Source: SAR202 cluster bacterium
Lineage (GTDB): Bacteria > Chloroflexota > Dehalococcoidia > UBA3495
NCBI GenBank assembly: GCA_009392075.1
Contig: VFHG01000135.1
Span: 1 to 8,469 of the forward strand
Length of the DNA: 8,469 nucleotides
Reading direction: 5' to 3'
Shown here: one piece after another, positions 7,600 through 8,469 of the stretch
Layout of the letters: each line of letters starts with the position of its first letter
How positions within the stretch are numbered: the stretch's first letter is position 1
The notes under the pieces: generated by a model
What the model saw: the letters and a program-made list of their open reading frames with translations, nothing else
Told to the model about the DNA's origin: nothing
The model's database searches: none
Made by a program: the position numbers and the translations under genes

Positions 7600-8469
7600 T
7601 TACAACGACCGCTCCGGCCACACAGCGTCGTGGTGGCCCAAGGGCACTGAGGTTCTAACCCAGCGCGGTGGGGTCTCGGAGAGGCTCAGGACTGGGCCCA
7701 GGTGCCCGAGCTTGCCCATGGGCGTGTCGCTGACCGTGGACCACGAGGCGATTTCTTCAGGGGTGAATTCCGCCGGGATGTTCTTGAGGTCCGCTTCGGG
7801 AATCTCACCTTGGCTGACCAGCCAACGTCCAACCTGGGCCAGTGAGATTCGAACCAGCCAACTCCCGCCCTCGTGCACCCGGCGGTTCAAGGCCACCATC
7901 CCGCCGAATGCCATCAAGTAGCCCGTTAGATAGTCGATCGCTGACACCGGGTAGAACTGCGGCCCCGGAGTTGCGCCAGGGAACAGGTCTCCTTGACGGT
8001 TGGTGATGCCGCTTACCGTCTGCACCACGGTGTCGAAGCCCCGGCGCGACGCCCAGGGCCCCATATGGCTAAAAGCACACAGCGAGATATAAACGATGCC
8101 GGGCCTCAATTCCGCCAGCTCCTCGGGCGATAGTCCGCGTCCGCCGAGGGTGCCAGGCCGATAGCCTTGGGAGAACACATCCGTCTGACTGACCAACCCG
8201 CGCAAGGTTTCCATATCCTTCGTTTCGCGGAGGTCCAGTTGGGCGTTGAGCTTGCCGTGGCCTGTATCGTATTCCTGATAGCCGATGTTGGGCAGGTGAG
8301 CGCCGGTGATCTTCATGACGTCCGCGCCGTGCTCAGCCAACGTGCGGGCACAGGTTGGGCCGGCGAGGACCCGCGTCAAATCCAGCACCCGGACTCCCGA
8401 CAACGGGCGGCTGCCCTCAGGCAACGCCTCCGGCGGGCTGTCCGCTAATTTGACAATCTCCATCAGAGG
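7600..8469 (-). CDS. CaiB/BaiF family CoA transferase, C-terminal part (runs off right edge)
   Basis: Class III CoA-transferase domain that would move CoA between carboxylic acids. Seen, numbered from the Met at 8463: RPLSGVRVLDLTRVLAGPTC (19-38), TLAEHGADVMKI, FSQGYRPGTL, RRGFDTVVQTVSG, and SAIDYLTGYLMAFGG, in which Asp177 fits the catalytic aspartate position. The C-terminus is HEGGSWLVRISLAQVGRWL plus a tail of about 85 residues. The domain is shorter than the usual 390-430-residue single-domain enzyme. The frame stays open to the window end (CCT CTG before the ATG), and the residues before PLSGVRVLDL look like a linker. The protein is therefore probably a longer enzyme (about 450-500 residues) whose N-terminal segment lies off the window. 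Substrate is unknown. The TAA stop is at 7602-7600; the gene converges on leuA. Confidence 0.88.
   Translation of the reverse strand, partial: PLMEIVKLADSPPEALPEGSRPLSGVRVLDLTRVLAGPTCARTLAEHGADVMKITGAHLPNIGYQEYDTGHGKLNAQLDLRETKDMETLRGLVSQTDVFSQGYRPGTLGGRGLSPEELAELRPGIVYISLCAFSHMGPWASRRGFDTVVQTVSGITNRQGDLFPGATPGPQFYPVSAIDYLTGYLMAFGGMVALNRRVHEGGSWLVRISLAQVGRWLVSQGEIPEADLKNIPAEFTPEEIASWSTVSDTPMGKLGHLGPVLSLSETPPRWVRTSVPLGHHDAVWPERSL

Noticed and set aside
7565..7921. 118-residue plus-strand open frame over the CoA-transferase 3' end
   Set aside because: It starts inside the palindrome and is antisense to a recognisable CaiB/BaiF domain; no motif was seen.

Overview
The window is a bacterial chromosomal segment of moderately high G+C content. 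It carries a branched-chain amino acid (BCAA) biosynthesis operon flanked by housekeeping and accessory genes. The combination of a T-box-led ilvB-ilvN-ilvC-leuA block, metG followed directly by a polyprenyl synthetase, and a CaiB/BaiF CoA-transferase gene suggests Chloroflexota, perhaps the Dehalococcoidia/SAR202 side. That is inference from protein style and gene order only, since no rRNA or marker phylogeny was possible.

Layout. On the minus strand at the left edge lies the N-terminal part of a trans-polyprenyl diphosphate synthase (1-290). It begins one base after the stop codon of metG (292-1980, minus, TTG start), so the two look like one transcription unit. A 437-bp divergent intergenic region (1981-2417) holds a likely minus-strand promoter for metG, and a plus-strand promoter followed by a well-formed T-box riboswitch. 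The T-box has a Stem I loop-E motif, a CUC leucine specifier, a T-box/antiterminator and a competing intrinsic terminator. Downstream are ilvB (2418-4112), ilvN (4112-4672, overlapping ilvB by one base), ilvC (4718-5713) and leuA (5942-7507).

The genes form one pathway. IlvB and IlvN make acetolactate or acetohydroxybutyrate, IlvC isomerises and reduces it, and LeuA commits the valine precursor 2-oxoisovalerate to leucine. The T-box would sense uncharged tRNA-Leu for the whole operon. ilvD, leuB, leuC and leuD are not in the window.

The 228-bp ilvC-leuA gap is not simple spacer. It contains a tandem 10-bp repeat, an unannotated 36-codon ORF with a good Shine-Dalgarno sequence and 13 Leu/Val/Ile codons, a strong nested hairpin inside that ORF, a repeated segment giving one hairpin arm two possible partners, and an 8-base segment perfectly complementary to the region just upstream of the leuA ribosome-binding site. 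Together these look like a possible second, leuA-specific leader control element. This is the most interesting observation here and it remains a hypothesis.

After leuA, a 15-bp perfect inverted repeat (7540-7580) separates it from a convergent minus-strand gene. That gene is the C-terminal portion of a CaiB/BaiF-type CoA transferase (7600 to the right edge), and its frame is still open at the window end.
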